A DNA stretch of 64,000 nt from contig NZ_JBOCEG010000001.1 of assembly GCF_050586465.1 (NCBI RefSeq), forward strand, positions 186,001-250,000, written 5' to 3'. Under the pieces are notes generated by a model, which saw nothing but the letters and a program-made list of their open reading frames with translations, was not told where the DNA came from and ran no database searches. Below are positions 53,977 to 62,485 of this stretch, one piece after another. The position numbers and the translations under genes are program-made. This DNA comes from CAJXYS01 sp913063035 (lineage in GTDB: Bacteria; Pseudomonadota; Alphaproteobacteria; Rhodobacterales; Rhodobacteraceae). How positions within the stretch are numbered: the stretch's first letter is position 1; every line of letters starts with the position of its first letter.

Positions 53977-54978
53977 ATGACCAAGGACACCCGCGCAAAT
54001 CTCGTCAAGCAGGGGGCGATCTGGGCCTTCATCGTGGTGGAGCTGATCTTCTTCACCGTGGCCGGAAACTTCATGTCGGTCTCCGAGCAGTCCTTCATCG
54101 ACTTCGACAACATGCTTCTTCTGCTGAAGCAGTCGGCGCCGATCGGGATCATCGCGCTCGGCATGACGATCATCATGATCAACGGCAATATCGACCTGAG
54201 CGTCGGCGCGACCTTCGCGCTCAGCGCCATCGTGCTGCTCGACTCGATGACCTGGCCGATCTTCGCCGGCCTCGGCGACTGGGTGATCCCGGTGTCGTGG
54301 ACCCTGGCGCTGCTGACCGGCGTCGTGCTGGGGGCGATCAACGGCTTGATCGTCTGGAAGACCGGTGTCGATGCCTTCATCGTGACGCTGGGGGCGATGC
54401 TGGGCTATCGCGGACTCGTCTTCATGTATAACGGCGAGCAGCCCACGAGCCATCTGAACTGGACGCTGGTCGACTTCGCCGAGGCGCAATTCCTCGGGCT
54501 TCACACCGCGACCTGGTTCCTGCTGGGCACGGCGCTGGTGCTCTGGCTGGTGATGACCAAGACCGTCCATGGCCGCAACGCCTATGCCATCGGCAACAAC
54601 CGCGAGGCGGCGGTGAATGCCGGCATCCGGGTCGGGCCGCATTTCCTGCTGAACTTCATGCTGATCGGGTTTCTGGCCGCGCTCTCGGCCGTTGTGTTTT
54701 ACTCCGAGTCCGGCTCGGTGAACCCGAATGACGGGATGCTTTACGAACTCTGGGCGATCACGGCCGTCGTGCTGGGCGGCACCAAGCTGACGGGCGGCTA
54801 CGGCTCGATCGTCTCGACGCTGGGTGGCGTCATCGCGATCCAGCTGCTGCGCAAGGGGCTCGGTCATATCGGGGCGGACACCGAGACGGTGAACCTCGTG
54901 ATCGGCCTGATCCTGATCGCGGTGCTGTTCCTCGATCGCCAGCTCAATCGCAAGGGCAAGGAGGAGTTGAAGATATGA
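53977..54978 (+). CDS. Ribose-type ABC transporter permease 2
   Basis: 333 residues, second BPD_transp_2 permease. Conserved parts are LGMTIIMINGNIDLSVGATFALS, DAFIVTLGAMLGYRGLVFMYNGEQP and ITAVVLGGTKLTGGYGSIVSTLGG. It differs clearly from permease 1, consistent with a heteromeric channel. It starts 11 bp after permease 1 and overlaps the ATPase gene by 4 bp (ATGA). Confidence 0.92.
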   Translation: MTKDTRANLVKQGAIWAFIVVELIFFTVAGNFMSVSEQSFIDFDNMLLLLKQSAPIGIIALGMTIIMINGNIDLSVGATFALSAIVLLDSMTWPIFAGLGDWVIPVSWTLALLTGVVLGAINGLIVWKTGVDAFIVTLGAMLGYRGLVFMYNGEQPTSHLNWTLVDFAEAQFLGLHTATWFLLGTALVLWLVMTKTVHGRNAYAIGNNREAAVNAGIRVGPHFLLNFMLIGFLAALSAVVFYSESGSVNPNDGMLYELWAITAVVLGGTKLTGGYGSIVSTLGGVIAIQLLRKGLGHIGADTETVNLVIGLILIAVLFLDRQLNRKGKEELKI

Positions 54979-56486
54979 CCGATGCGAAACCGGCCCTGCG
55001 GCTCGAGAACATCGTCAAGACCTTCCCCGGCGTGCGGGCGCTCGACGACGTGTCCTTCGCGGTCATGCCCGGCGAGGTCCATGCCCTGATGGGCGAGAAC
55101 GGCGCCGGCAAGTCCACCCTGATGAAGGTGCTGGGCGGAATCCTCCAGCCCAACGAGGGGCGGATCTTCATCGAGGAAGAGTCGACGATCATGACGACCC
55201 CCCTCGATGCCAAGGCCAAGGGGGTCGTCTTCATCCACCAGGAACTCAGCCTCGCGGACGAGCTGAGCGTGGCCGAGAACATCTTTCTGGGTGAACTGCC
55301 GCGCAAGTCCTTCGGCCGCGTCGACTGGGGCAAGCTCTACGAGCAGACGGATGCCATTCTCAAGACGCTGAACGTGGGATTCAACGCCCGGACCCGCGTC
55401 GGCGACCTGTCGATCGCCAACCAGCAGATGGTGGAAATCGCGCGCGCGCTGACCGTCGATCCGCGCGCGGTGATCTTCGACGAGCCGACGGCCTCGCTGA
55501 CGGATGCCGAGAAGGTCGTGCTCTTCGACGTGATCGCGGATCTCAAGTCCCGCGGGGTGGGGATCGTCTACATCTCGCACCGGATGGAGGAGATCTTCAA
55601 GATCACCGACCGTATCAGCGTGCTGCGCGACGGGCAGTATCGCGGCACGCTCGAGACGGCGAAGACCGATGAGGACGAGGTGACCCAGCTGATGATCGGG
55701 CGCAGCCTCGACCTGTCGCGCAACGAGGAGCATCGCGAGCATGGAGAGGTCGCGCTGGAGGTGCGCGGGCTTTCCTGCGGGGATCTCTACCGCGATGTCA
55801 GCTTCAAGGTGCACCGGGGCGAGGTCGTCGGCTTCTACGGGCTCGTGGGCGCCGGACGGACCGAGATCGCCGAGACGATCTTCGGCTTGCGCGATCCGTC
55901 CGAGGGGCAGATCCTGCTCGACGGGCAGGAACTGCGCATCCATTCGCCGGTCGACGCGATCCGTCACGGCATCAGCCTCGTGCCGGAGGACCGCAAGGGC
56001 CAGGGGCTCGTGCTGGGGATGAACTGCCGGGATAACATGACCCTGCCGCAGGTGGACGACCTGACCGCGGGGCCCTTCGTGTCGGACGGCGCGGAGATCG
56101 CGATCTTCGACCAGTACCGCGACAAGCTCGACATCCGCACGCCCGGCTGGCGGCAGACCGTGGGCAACCTTTCGGGCGGCAACCAGCAGAAGATCGTCAT
56201 CGGCAAATGGCTCTCGATGCATCCGAACGTGCTGATCGTGGACGAGCCCACGCGCGGAATCGACGTCGGCTCCAAGTCCGAGATCCACAACCTGATCCGG
56301 GATCTGGCCGGGCAGGGCTACGCGGTCATCGTCATAAGCTCGGAAATGCCCGAGGTGCTGCATGTCTCCGACCGGATCGTGGCGATGTATCACGGCCGGA
56401 TCATGCGCGAGTTCAGCGCCGAGGAGGTGACGGAGGACAGCCTGATCCAGGCGATCTCGGGGATCGAATCCGAAAAGGTGGCCTGA
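54975..56486 (+). CDS. Ribose-type ABC transporter ATP-binding protein
   Basis: 503 residues with two fused nucleotide-binding domains, as in RbsA/XylG. NBD1: Walker A GENGAGKST (about 38-46), signature-like LSIANQQMVEIARAL, Walker B VIFDEPTAS. NBD2: a degenerate Walker A (GLVGAGRTEIAE) but intact LSGGNQQKIVIGKWL and VLIVDEPTRGIDVG, the normal asymmetry for this family. It overlaps permease 2 and couples (TGATG) to the reductase gene. Confidence 0.94.
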   Translation: MTDAKPALRLENIVKTFPGVRALDDVSFAVMPGEVHALMGENGAGKSTLMKVLGGILQPNEGRIFIEEESTIMTTPLDAKAKGVVFIHQELSLADELSVAENIFLGELPRKSFGRVDWGKLYEQTDAILKTLNVGFNARTRVGDLSIANQQMVEIARALTVDPRAVIFDEPTASLTDAEKVVLFDVIADLKSRGVGIVYISHRMEEIFKITDRISVLRDGQYRGTLETAKTDEDEVTQLMIGRSLDLSRNEEHREHGEVALEVRGLSCGDLYRDVSFKVHRGEVVGFYGLVGAGRTEIAETIFGLRDPSEGQILLDGQELRIHSPVDAIRHGISLVPEDRKGQGLVLGMNCRDNMTLPQVDDLTAGPFVSDGAEIAIFDQYRDKLDIRTPGWRQTVGNLSGGNQQKIVIGKWLSMHPNVLIVDEPTRGIDVGSKSEIHNLIRDLAGQGYAVIVISSEMPEVLHVSDRIVAMYHGRIMREFSAEEVTEDSLIQAISGIESEKVA

Positions 56487-57358
56487 TGCGGGTGGGCTTC
56501 GCCGGGCTGGGGCGCATGGGCGCCCACATGGCGCGGAACCTCGCGGCGGCGGGCCATGACGTAACCCTCTGGAACCGCTCGGCCGGCAAGGCCACGGCGC
56601 TCGCGGCGGAGCTTGGCTGCGCCGTCGCCGGGACGCCGGCCGAACTGGCCGCCGCGACCGAGGTGGTCGTCACGATGCTGGCCGACGACCCGTCGTCGGA
56701 AGCGGTGCATTTCGGCGCGGACGGCCTTTTCGCCGCGGGCACCGGGGCCGGGATCTTCGTCGAGATGGGCACGATGAGCCCGGATCATATCGCCGAGCTC
56801 GCCGCCCGTGCGCCCGCGGGCGTGCAGGTCATCGACGCGCCCGTCTCCGGGGCGACGCAGGCCGCGGCGGATGGCGCGTTGATGATCATGGCCGGTTGCC
56901 CCGAGGACGCGGCAAAACCGCTCCTGCCGCTCTTCGACGCGATGGGCAAGCGAACGATCTGTCTCGGCCGAACGGGCGCGGGCGCGGTGATGAAGCTCGC
57001 CGTCAATTCGCTCATCCACGGCATCAACCAGACCCTGGCCGAGGCGATGACCCTGGCCGAGGCCTCGGGGATCGCGCCGGAACGGGCGTTCGACGTGATC
57101 GAGGCCTCGGCGGCCTGCGCGCCGATGCTGAAATACCGCCGGCCCCTCTACCTGGACGAGGCGGCGCATGACGTGACTTTCACCGTCGCGCTGGCCCGGA
57201 AGGACATGGCGGTCACCGCCGCGCTGGCCGACCGGCTCGGCGTGGCCATGCCGCAAGGACGGGTGACTCTCGAAAAACTGTCGCAGGCCAGCGCCGCCGG
57301 TTTCGCGGACCGCGACATGGCGGCGATGCTCAACTTCATGCGGGAGGGGAACGAATGA
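56486..57358 (+). CDS. 3-hydroxyisobutyrate dehydrogenase family reductase
   Basis: 290 residues of the beta-hydroxyacid dehydrogenase family (HIBADH, tartronate-semialdehyde reductase, GarR). N-terminal Rossmann motif GFAGLGRMGAHMARNL, substrate signature DAPVSGATQAAADGALMIMAGC, and catalytic Lys in GAGAVMKLAVNSLIHGINQ. It probably interconverts a 3-hydroxy acid and a semialdehyde. ATG at 56486 overlaps the ATPase stop; its own stop overlaps the ThuA gene (ATGA), so three genes are translationally coupled. Confidence 0.9.
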   Translation: MRVGFAGLGRMGAHMARNLAAAGHDVTLWNRSAGKATALAAELGCAVAGTPAELAAATEVVVTMLADDPSSEAVHFGADGLFAAGTGAGIFVEMGTMSPDHIAELAARAPAGVQVIDAPVSGATQAAADGALMIMAGCPEDAAKPLLPLFDAMGKRTICLGRTGAGAVMKLAVNSLIHGINQTLAEAMTLAEASGIAPERAFDVIEASAACAPMLKYRRPLYLDEAAHDVTFTVALARKDMAVTAALADRLGVAMPQGRVTLEKLSQASAAGFADRDMAAMLNFMREGNE

Positions 57359-58089
57359 AGGCAGCCCTGTTCGTCGGTGGCTGGGAAGGCCACGCACCAA
57401 CCCATTTCGCGGATTGGTACGCGGCCCTGTTGAAGGAGAACGGCTTCGAGGTCGATGTCTATGACACGCTGGAGCCGCTGGAGCGTCCCGGCGATCTCGC
57501 GGATGTGGACCTGATCACGCCAATCTGGTCCTCGGCCCGGTCCGGTCACCGGGAAGAGTTCGGCAACATGACCAAGCCGCAGGAGGACGGTCTGCTGGCG
57601 CTCATCGGCAACGGCTGCGGCCTGGCCGGCTGGCACGGGCACATGGGCGACGCCTTCCGCGACCGCCCGACCTATCACTTCCTCATCGGCGGGCAGTTCG
57701 TGGCCCACCCGCCGGGCTGGCCGGACAATCTTCAGCCGCAGGAGGATTACATCGACTACGACGTGACCATCTGCAAGCCCGACCACCCGCTGGTGCAGGG
57801 TATCAAGAGCTTCCGCATCCGGTCCGAGCAATACTACATGCTGGTCGATCCCTCGAACGAGGTGTTGGCGACGACGACCTTCTCGGGCGATCATCTCTGG
57901 TGGATCGAGGGCACCGTCATCCCGGTGACCTGGACCCGGCGCTGGGACAGGGGGCGGGTCTTCTACTGCTCCATCGGGCATGAACTCGACGATCTCAAGG
58001 TGCCGCAGGTGACCGAGATGATCCGCCGCGGCGCGATCTGGGCGGCCGAGGGAAAGGCGATTGCCGCCGGAGGCGCCTCCGCGGCCTGA
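57355..58089 (+). CDS. ThuA-like protein
   Basis: 244 residues, ThuA domain (class I glutamine-amidotransferase-like fold). Characteristic segments are ALFVGGWEGHAPTHFADWYAALLKENGFEV, GLAGWHGHMGDAF, YHFLIGGQFVAHPPGW and TWTRRWDRGRVFYCSIGHELDDLKVP. The Cys nucleophile of amidotransferases is not present in the elbow (GWHGHMG). ThuA proteins occur in disaccharide and cyclic-sugar catabolic loci; their chemistry is poorly defined. Last gene of the rightward arm, convergent with bchO 4 bp away. Confidence 0.85.
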   Translation: MKAALFVGGWEGHAPTHFADWYAALLKENGFEVDVYDTLEPLERPGDLADVDLITPIWSSARSGHREEFGNMTKPQEDGLLALIGNGCGLAGWHGHMGDAFRDRPTYHFLIGGQFVAHPPGWPDNLQPQEDYIDYDVTICKPDHPLVQGIKSFRIRSEQYYMLVDPSNEVLATTTFSGDHLWWIEGTVIPVTWTRRWDRGRVFYCSIGHELDDLKVPQVTEMIRRGAIWAAEGKAIAAGGASAA

Positions 58090-58093
58090 CGCG

Positions 58094-58966
58094 TCAGCCG
58101 GCGTCGTCGAGAAAGCCGGATATCTCGGCCAGAATGCGGTCGGGGGCCTCCTCGTGCGCCAGGTGGCCCAGCCCGTCCATGTCCACCGTCCGCGCGTCCG
58201 GCAACCGTTCCGCGGCGCGGGCCGAGACGGCCGGCAGGACGGCGGTATCCGCGGCGCCGGTGACCAGTAGGCAGCGCGCCGGGATCTCGGGCAGCCGGGC
58301 GATCAGCCGGTCGATGTTCCACCGCGCCATCATCTGGAGCGTCGCCTCGACGTGGGCGCGGTCGGCGATCAGCCGGGCGTAACAGGCCAGCCCGACGGCG
58401 TCGATCTGTGACCCGGTGCCCTCGATCAGCCGCCGCGCGCGATCCGTCTCGCGGCTGCCCAGCGTGAAGAGCGTGGCGGTAAACGGGTTCAGTGCCAGCA
58501 TCTTCGCCAGCACGGGAAACAGCCAGCCGGCGATCCCCTCGAAGCGGTCGAGCGCGGCGTTGATCCCGATGACGCGGGGCGGCGTCCCGTCGGGGCGCGA
58601 CAGGTGCCGGGCAAGGTTGAGCGCGATGGCGCCGCCTGCCGAATGGCCGATCACCGCGCCGGGCGTCCAGCCCTGGTCGGCGCAGAGCGCGGCGATATCC
58701 TCGGTCATGGGATCAAGTCCCAGCCGCGCGGGATTGCTCGTGCGGGTGAAGCCCTGGCCCGGCAGGTCGAGCGCGATGACGTGACGGTGTCGCGCCAGGC
58801 GGGGCAGCAGGTCGCGCCAGCTGTGGCTGGAGCCGCCTGCGCCGTGCAGCAGGAGCACGGTCTCGCCGGACCCGTCCTCCTGCACGTGCCAGAGATGGGT
58901 GGCGTGGCGGACCCGGTGCGACAGCGCCGCATTGGGCCAGCCCGGCAGGTCGCGCGCCCAGTCCAT
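58094..58966 (-). CDS. bchO: BchO, magnesium-chelatase-associated alpha/beta hydrolase
   Basis: 290 residues, alpha/beta hydrolase encoded with bchID in purple bacteria; its exact role in bacteriochlorophyll synthesis is unsettled. The nucleophile elbow is GHSAGGAIALNLA, the oxyanion strand LLLHGAGGSSHSWRDLLP, and the late His is in MDGLGHLAHEEAP. ATG at 58966 (MDWARDLPGWP) lies 4 bp after the bchD stop; longer in-frame starts overlap bchD. It marks the end of the photosynthesis genes in the window. Confidence 0.92.
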   Translation of the reverse strand: MDWARDLPGWPNAALSHRVRHATHLWHVQEDGSGETVLLLHGAGGSSHSWRDLLPRLARHRHVIALDLPGQGFTRTSNPARLGLDPMTEDIAALCADQGWTPGAVIGHSAGGAIALNLARHLSRPDGTPPRVIGINAALDRFEGIAGWLFPVLAKMLALNPFTATLFTLGSRETDRARRLIEGTGSQIDAVGLACYARLIADRAHVEATLQMMARWNIDRLIARLPEIPARCLLVTGAADTAVLPAVSARAAERLPDARTVDMDGLGHLAHEEAPDRILAEISGFLDDAG

Positions 58967-58970
58967 CGGC

Positions 58971-60665
58971 TCAGCCGTCGAGCGCGGCGCTGACCGCGCG
59001 GCTGATGCGCTCGGCATCCGCGCGCGGTAGCGCGAGATAGCGCGCGCCCAGCCGGTCCGACAGCAGGCGCGGCTTGTCGTCCGGGCGCACCGACGTGTCG
59101 ATCACGAGCCCCGGGATGCCCTGCAGCCGCAGCTGAAGCGCCACCGCCTCGGCATCCGCGCCGGCCTGTGCACGGCCCCCGGCGCCGTCGAGCGCGACAT
59201 TGGCCCGCCCGTCCGTCAGCAGGGCCAGGGCGGGGTTCAGCCCGCGGCCGCGGGCCTGCCGGGCCAGCCGGGTGGCGGCGACCAGCCCCGCGGCCAGCGG
59301 CGTGCCACCGCCCCCGGGCATCGCGGCAAGCCGCCGCTTGGCCTGAACGAGCGAGCGCGTCGGGGGCAGCAGAAGCTGCGCCTCGGCGCCGCGAAACGCG
59401 ATCAGCGCCACGTGGTCGCGGCGGGCATAGGCCTGGGCCAGCAGGTTCTCCACCGCGCCCTTGGATTCCGAGAGCCGCGCCATGGCAAGCGATCCCGAGG
59501 CATCCACCGTGAAGATCAGCAGCCGGTCCGACCGGTCCTCGTAGCGATGCAGCCGGATGTCGGAGGGGTGGACGACCACGCGTTGCCCGGGCCTGCGCTG
59601 CGCGCGGCGCAGCGGCTGCCAGGGGGCGGCGGCGCGCAGTGTCGCGACCACGTCGATGCGCGCGCGGCCATCCGCATGGCCCGGGCGGGCGGGCAGCGGG
59701 CGGCCGCGCCGGTTGCCCTTGCGCGGCGCCCCGGCCCCGGCGCCGCCGGCCGGCGCACGGAACCCGGCCCGTTCGGCCATCTGGTCGAGCAGGCCGCGCG
59801 GCAGAAGCGCGGCCACCGCATCCACCAGCATCTCGTCCGGGATGTCGCCCGGCGCGTCCGGGCCGTCCGTGTCCTCGGCGGTCTCGGGCGGTGCGGTCTC
59901 CTCGGGGGCGTCGTCCGGGTCCGCGGGCGGCGGGTCTTCCTGGGGCGTGCGCGTCGCGCGGGCCGGGTAGACCAGTTCCGCCGCTTCGCGGATATCCGCA
60001 TCGGAAACCGCGCTCCGACCTGCCAGCGCGGCCGCCGCCCGCGCCGCCCTGAGGGCAAGCAGGGGCGCGCGCAGGCTGTCGATCCCGAACCGTGCGGCAA
60101 GCGCGGCAAGGGTGGGTAACGTCGCCTCCGGCATCTCGATCGCGGCCAGCCGGGCGCGCGCCGCGTCGAGGTCGGCGGGTGCGGGCAGCAGGATGCGCGC
60201 GGCGTTCCACCGCGTCGTGCCCAGGTCGACGTCGAAGGCCAGCCGGTCGCGCAGCGCGGCCGGCGCAGCCTCGTCCTCGTCGGTGCCCTCGTCCAGCAGC
60301 ACCAGGCCGTGGCCGCGCTCCGCGTCGAGCAGCTGCGCCAGCCGCGCGGCCAGGGCCGGTGGTGTCCGCTCGGCCATCGGGAGCACCAGGCGCGCCGGCC
60401 GTTCCGCGATACCGCGCTCGGTCACCAGCCGCCCCTCGGCGAGCGTGGCGGCGATATCGGGGCCGCCGAAAAGCTGGGTGTCGCTGAGGTCGACATGGAT
60501 CCGCCGCGCCGGGCCGGGCAGGCGGGCGAGCGCCTCTTCGAAGGCCTGTCTTACCGGGCCCGCGCGGGCGCGCAACGTGAGCCCCTTGAGACCCGTGGGA
60601 TCGACGGCCAGCAGGGCAAGGGCGCGCAGCGCGCGGTCCCAGGCAGTGCCGGCCTCCGCGGTCAT
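58971..60665 (-). CDS. bchD: Magnesium chelatase subunit D
   Basis: 564 residues, the AAA+ / integrin-I platform subunit of Mg-chelatase that inserts Mg2+ into protoporphyrin IX. The N-terminal AAA+ module lacks a canonical Walker A, as usual for BchD. A Pro/Asp/Glu-rich linker (about residues 240-285) follows, then an integrin I (von Willebrand A) domain whose MIDAS begins DASGSLAMAR. It overlaps bchI by 4 bp (ATGA) and is followed by bchO. Slightly shorter linker variation is normal. Confidence 0.95.
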   Translation of the reverse strand: MTAEAGTAWDRALRALALLAVDPTGLKGLTLRARAGPVRQAFEEALARLPGPARRIHVDLSDTQLFGGPDIAATLAEGRLVTERGIAERPARLVLPMAERTPPALAARLAQLLDAERGHGLVLLDEGTDEDEAAPAALRDRLAFDVDLGTTRWNAARILLPAPADLDAARARLAAIEMPEATLPTLAALAARFGIDSLRAPLLALRAARAAAALAGRSAVSDADIREAAELVYPARATRTPQEDPPPADPDDAPEETAPPETAEDTDGPDAPGDIPDEMLVDAVAALLPRGLLDQMAERAGFRAPAGGAGAGAPRKGNRRGRPLPARPGHADGRARIDVVATLRAAAPWQPLRRAQRRPGQRVVVHPSDIRLHRYEDRSDRLLIFTVDASGSLAMARLSESKGAVENLLAQAYARRDHVALIAFRGAEAQLLLPPTRSLVQAKRRLAAMPGGGGTPLAAGLVAATRLARQARGRGLNPALALLTDGRANVALDGAGGRAQAGADAEAVALQLRLQGIPGLVIDTSVRPDDKPRLLSDRLGARYLALPRADAERISRAVSAALDG

Positions 60666-61666
60666 CCCAGAACCTCGGCCACGGTGCGGGCGACGCGCGT
60701 GCCAGACCCGGCCTCGTCCAGCGGGTCGCGGCGCAGGCGATGGCTAAGCGCCAGCGCCGCAACCTGCCGCAACGCGTCGCGCGTCACGGCGCCGGTCCCC
60801 TCGTAGGCCGCCAGGGCGCGCGCCGCGCGCAGCAGCGTCAGTTCGCCCCGCAGGCCATCGGCGCCGAGCGCGACGCAGAGTTCCGCGCAATCCCGCAGGA
60901 TGTCGTCGGAGGCCTCGGTGTCGGCCAGCCGGTCGCGCGCGGCCAGGATGCGGTCGCGGATCTCGGCATCGCGCGGCGCCCAGTCGGCGAGGAAGGCCGC
61001 GGGGTCCGTGTCGAAGGCGTCGCGCCGGCGGATCACCTCGATCCGCTCGTCGATGTCGCTTGGCGAGGCGACGTCGACCGACAGCCCGAAGCGGTCCAGA
61101 AGCTGCGGGCGCAGCTCACCTTCCTCCGGGTTGCCGGAGCCGACCAGCACGAAACGGGCCGGGTGGCGGACCGACAGGCCCTCGCGCTCGACCACGTTTT
61201 CGCCTGACTGCGCCACGTCCAGCAGCAGGTCGACGATGTGATCCTCCAGGAGGTTTACCTCGTCGATGTAGAGATAGCCGCGATTGGCGCGCGCCAGAAG
61301 CCCCGGCTCGAACGCCTTTTCGCCCTGGGTAAGCGCCCGCTCGATATCGAGCGCGCCGGTCACGCGATCCTCGGTCACGCCGAGCGGGAGGTCGATCACC
61401 GGGGTCGGCCGCGACACGGTGGCTGTCGAGGGAACATGGGCCCAGGCCGGGCAGTCCTGCGGACGTTCGGAATTCACCGGGCAGCCTTCGACGACGGTGA
61501 TCGGCGGCAGGAGCGCCGCCAGTGCCCGCACCGCCGTCGATTTGCCGGTGCCGCGGTCGCCGAAGACCAGGACGCCGCCCAGGCGCGGTTCGATCGCGGT
61601 CAGGATCATCGCCAGTTTCATCTGTTCCTGGCCGACGATCGCGGAAAAGGGAAAGCTGTGGGTCAT
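60662..61666 (-). CDS. bchI: Magnesium chelatase ATPase subunit I
   Basis: 334 residues, AAA+ motor subunit of Mg-chelatase. Walker A GDRGTGKST (about 35-43), Walker B YLYIDEVNLL, sensor SGNPEEGELRPQLLDRFG with the Arg finger, and the characteristic GCPVNSERPQDCPAW insert. ATG at 61666 (MTHSFPFSAIVGQ) is preferred to longer starts that run into crtA. Its start overlaps the crtA stop (ATGA), so crtA-bchI-bchD-bchO form one operon. Confidence 0.97.
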   Translation of the reverse strand: MTHSFPFSAIVGQEQMKLAMILTAIEPRLGGVLVFGDRGTGKSTAVRALAALLPPITVVEGCPVNSERPQDCPAWAHVPSTATVSRPTPVIDLPLGVTEDRVTGALDIERALTQGEKAFEPGLLARANRGYLYIDEVNLLEDHIVDLLLDVAQSGENVVEREGLSVRHPARFVLVGSGNPEEGELRPQLLDRFGLSVDVASPSDIDERIEVIRRRDAFDTDPAAFLADWAPRDAEIRDRILAARDRLADTEASDDILRDCAELCVALGADGLRGELTLLRAARALAAYEGTGAVTRDALRQVAALALSHRLRRDPLDEAGSGTRVARTVAEVLG

Positions 61667-62415
61667 GTCTGTCCTTCGAGCCGCCTCAGGGGCGAGGTGC
61701 CGTGCCAACTGCCCCGGTCGCCCAGGACACGGAAGCGCGCATAGAGTTCTTCGCTGAACCAGTCCCCGTCGCGCACGGCCCGCACGGCGCGCGCATGGGG
61801 TCCGTCGGCCCGCGCGAAGGCCGCCATGCTGGCGGCGTCGGGCCAGATCGAGAAGGTGACCTGGTGAAAGAGCGGCACTTCGCCGACGCCGATCTTGAAG
61901 GCCACGTTCGGATCGCTGCCGATCACCGTGCTGATGTCGGGCACGCGCTGCCAGAACCGGACCGCGGCGCGCGGCCGGATCGTCGCACGGGTGAGCGCGG
62001 CGAGCGGGCCGTCCTGCCCGGTGCTGCGGTCGGCCCCGAACGGCGTCTCGCCCGACCAGCGGCCGCGCACCGAGACCGGCGCGAGGAAGACCTGCCAGTT
62101 CTCGACGCTGCGCGCGGCATAGCGACGGAAGATCGACGCGGATTCCGTCCGGGCCCGCGCGGTCTCGAGATCGGGCCAGGTCGCGAGAATCGCGTAGACG
62201 CCGGTGTTCGGCACCGGCGTGAAACCCTCACCCGTCCCCGAGCCCAGCAGTTTCCAGAAGCCGATCCCCTCGATCCGGCGCATGGCCGGGCGCGCCAGTC
62301 CCATCATCGCGAACGCCCAGAGACGGGCTGCCCCCGGCGCGAAACGGAAGAAGCTGAGGCTCACGGTTTGAATGGCGCCGGTCCTTTTTTGCCGCCCGTC
62401 GCGGAATATTGACAT
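61663..62415 (-). CDS. crtA: Spheroidene monooxygenase
   Basis: About 250 residues from ATG at 62415. It oxidises spheroidene to spheroidenone at C2 under aerobic conditions. Family segments are GIGFWKLLGSGTGEGFTPVPNTGVYAILATWPD, LTRATIRPRAAVRFWQRVPD and GVGEVPLFHQVTFSIWPD. The start is doubtful: ATG 62415 has no ribosome site, whereas ATT at 62373 has AAAAAAGGA 8 bp upstream and gives the N-terminus IQTVSLSFFRF, which matches my recollection of the Rhodobacter CrtA start. First gene of crtA-bchIDO, opposite crtI. Confidence 0.9.
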   Translation of the reverse strand: MSIFRDGRQKRTGAIQTVSLSFFRFAPGAARLWAFAMMGLARPAMRRIEGIGFWKLLGSGTGEGFTPVPNTGVYAILATWPDLETARARTESASIFRRYAARSVENWQVFLAPVSVRGRWSGETPFGADRSTGQDGPLAALTRATIRPRAAVRFWQRVPDISTVIGSDPNVAFKIGVGEVPLFHQVTFSIWPDAASMAAFARADGPHARAVRAVRDGDWFSEELYARFRVLGDRGSWHGTSPLRRLEGQT

Positions 62416-62428
62416 GATCTGAAAACCG

Positions 62429-62457
62429 ATGAAAGGGGCGCAGAGGGCAATTGTCAA
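62429..62457 (-). promoter_or_regulatory. Predicted crtA promoter
   Basis: On the minus strand a perfect TTGACA (62457-62452), a 17-bp spacer and TTTCAT (62434-62429). The -35 lies inside the PpsR-type site, so repressor binding would exclude RNA polymerase. Implied start is about 62422, giving a leader of about 50 nt if translation begins at 62373. Confidence 0.55.
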
Positions 62458-62469
62458 CTTAAGTAGACA
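62452..62469. promoter_or_regulatory. PpsR/CrtJ-type operator
   Basis: TGTCAACTTAAGTAGACA fits TGT-N12-ACA exactly and is a near-perfect palindrome. It lies between crtA and crtI, where PpsR/CrtJ sites are known in Rhodobacter. Binding would repress both divergent genes under oxygen or high light. Confidence 0.8.
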
Positions 62470-62485
62470 CATGTAGGGTGGTCCC

